In this document: one piece after another, positions 23,994 to 24,278 of the stretch | How positions within the stretch are numbered: the stretch's first letter is position 1 | Layout of the letters: the number at the start of each line of letters is the position of its first letter | DNA from: JAVXAG01 sp040307645 | GTDB taxonomy: Bacteria > Bacillota > Clostridia > Peptostreptococcales > Anaerovoracaceae | Reading direction: 5' to 3' | DNA: 24,278 nucleotides | Assembly (NCBI GenBank): GCA_040307645.1 | Contig: JAWRJF010000050.1 | Span: forward strand, 1 to 24,278 | The notes under the pieces: model-generated | Seen by the model: only the letters and a program-made list of their open reading frames with translations | What the model was told of the DNA's origin: nothing | Database searches by the model: none | Translations under genes and position numbers: made by a program

Positions 23994-24278
23994 TTAATAT
24001 TGCACAAAACCTATTATTTTTTTTATCTCATTCTTTAATTGTTCAATATTGTTTCCAAAGTAATAAATTTTTATCTTTAATTCTGTACCACTAGGTCGAA
24101 TTACAAATCTCTGTCCGTTTTCCATGTCATACATAAGAACATTAGATTTTGGCAATCCCGTTTCCTCTAAAAAGTCGGTTGATTCCTTTATTTTAAAAGG
24201 TCCAATTCTATGGGTTATACTATTTCTAAAATAATCCATTATTTTAGAAATCCTTGCCTCTCCCTTGTGACCTTTGAA
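23994..24278 (-). CDS. Phosphosugar mutase (phosphoglucomutase/phosphomannomutase family), C-terminal end
   Basis: The alpha-D-phosphohexomutase family interconverts hexose 1- and 6-phosphates. Only the last 94 codons lie in the window; the frame is open through the right edge, so the gene continues beyond it (an internal ATG at 24239 is not the start). The fragment is domain 4 with the phosphate-binding loop RPSGTELKIKIYY. The preceding FKGHKGEARISKIMDYFRNS and FVQY end resemble the clostridial phosphoglucomutase/phosphomannomutase group. Sugar specificity cannot be decided from this part. It ends 11 nt before the -35 of alaS, with no terminator between them. Confidence 0.88.
   Translation of the reverse strand, partial: FKGHKGEARISKIMDYFRNSITHRIGPFKIKESTDFLEETGLPKSNVLMYDMENGQRFVIRPSGTELKIKIYYFGNNIEQLKNEIKKIIGFVQY

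Overview
The window is AT-rich chromosomal DNA from a low-GC Gram-positive bacterium, most likely an anaerobic member of the Clostridia. The signs are AGGAGG-type ribosome binding sites, TTGACA/TATAAT promoters, a MutL with the endonuclease motif, a fused 1234-residue PurL, a [4Fe-4S]-type PurF, an IreB/RuvX/AlaS cluster and Gram-positive SOS (LexA) boxes. I cannot fix the genus from sequence alone. Both ends cut through genes: mutS at the left and a phosphosugar mutase at the right.

Layout: positions 1-8166 read on the + strand and 8603-24278 on the - strand, so the two halves converge on a hairpin-rich gap at 8167-8602. The + half is a tightly packed run (mutS, mutL, miaA, a tyrosine recombinase) whose genes overlap or lie a few bases apart. 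It is followed by a PLP enzyme of the YnbB/methionine gamma-lyase-like family, a TVP38/DedA-type membrane protein, thioredoxin with its own terminator, and a small membrane-anchored LysM protein. This last gene looks like the SOS-induced division inhibitor YneA: three LexA-box-like sites surround its promoter.

The - half begins (right to left) with the mutase C-terminus, alaS, ireB and ruvX. A purine operon follows: purE-purF-purM-purN-purO-AICAR transformylase-purD-purL, ending in an acyl-CoA thioesterase gene and an intrinsic terminator. A CPBP-type membrane protease follows the terminator. The operon covers most steps from PRPP to IMP. purC, purB and purK are not in the window. The last two steps are made by two separate proteins, a free-standing AICAR transformylase and an archaeal-type IMP cyclohydrolase (PurO), instead of bifunctional PurH.

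The points most worth a second look are the SOS-box promoter with an exact 16-bp inverted repeat around it, the series of hairpins in the 8.2-8.5 kb gap (one with a 22-bp stem), the PurO/split-PurH arrangement, and three places on the - strand where a terminator-like hairpin ends at or just before the next gene's ribosome binding site. I saw no CRISPR array, prophage, insertion sequence, tRNA or rRNA. Most of the window is ordinary housekeeping DNA, and I did not find a clearly new multi-gene system.
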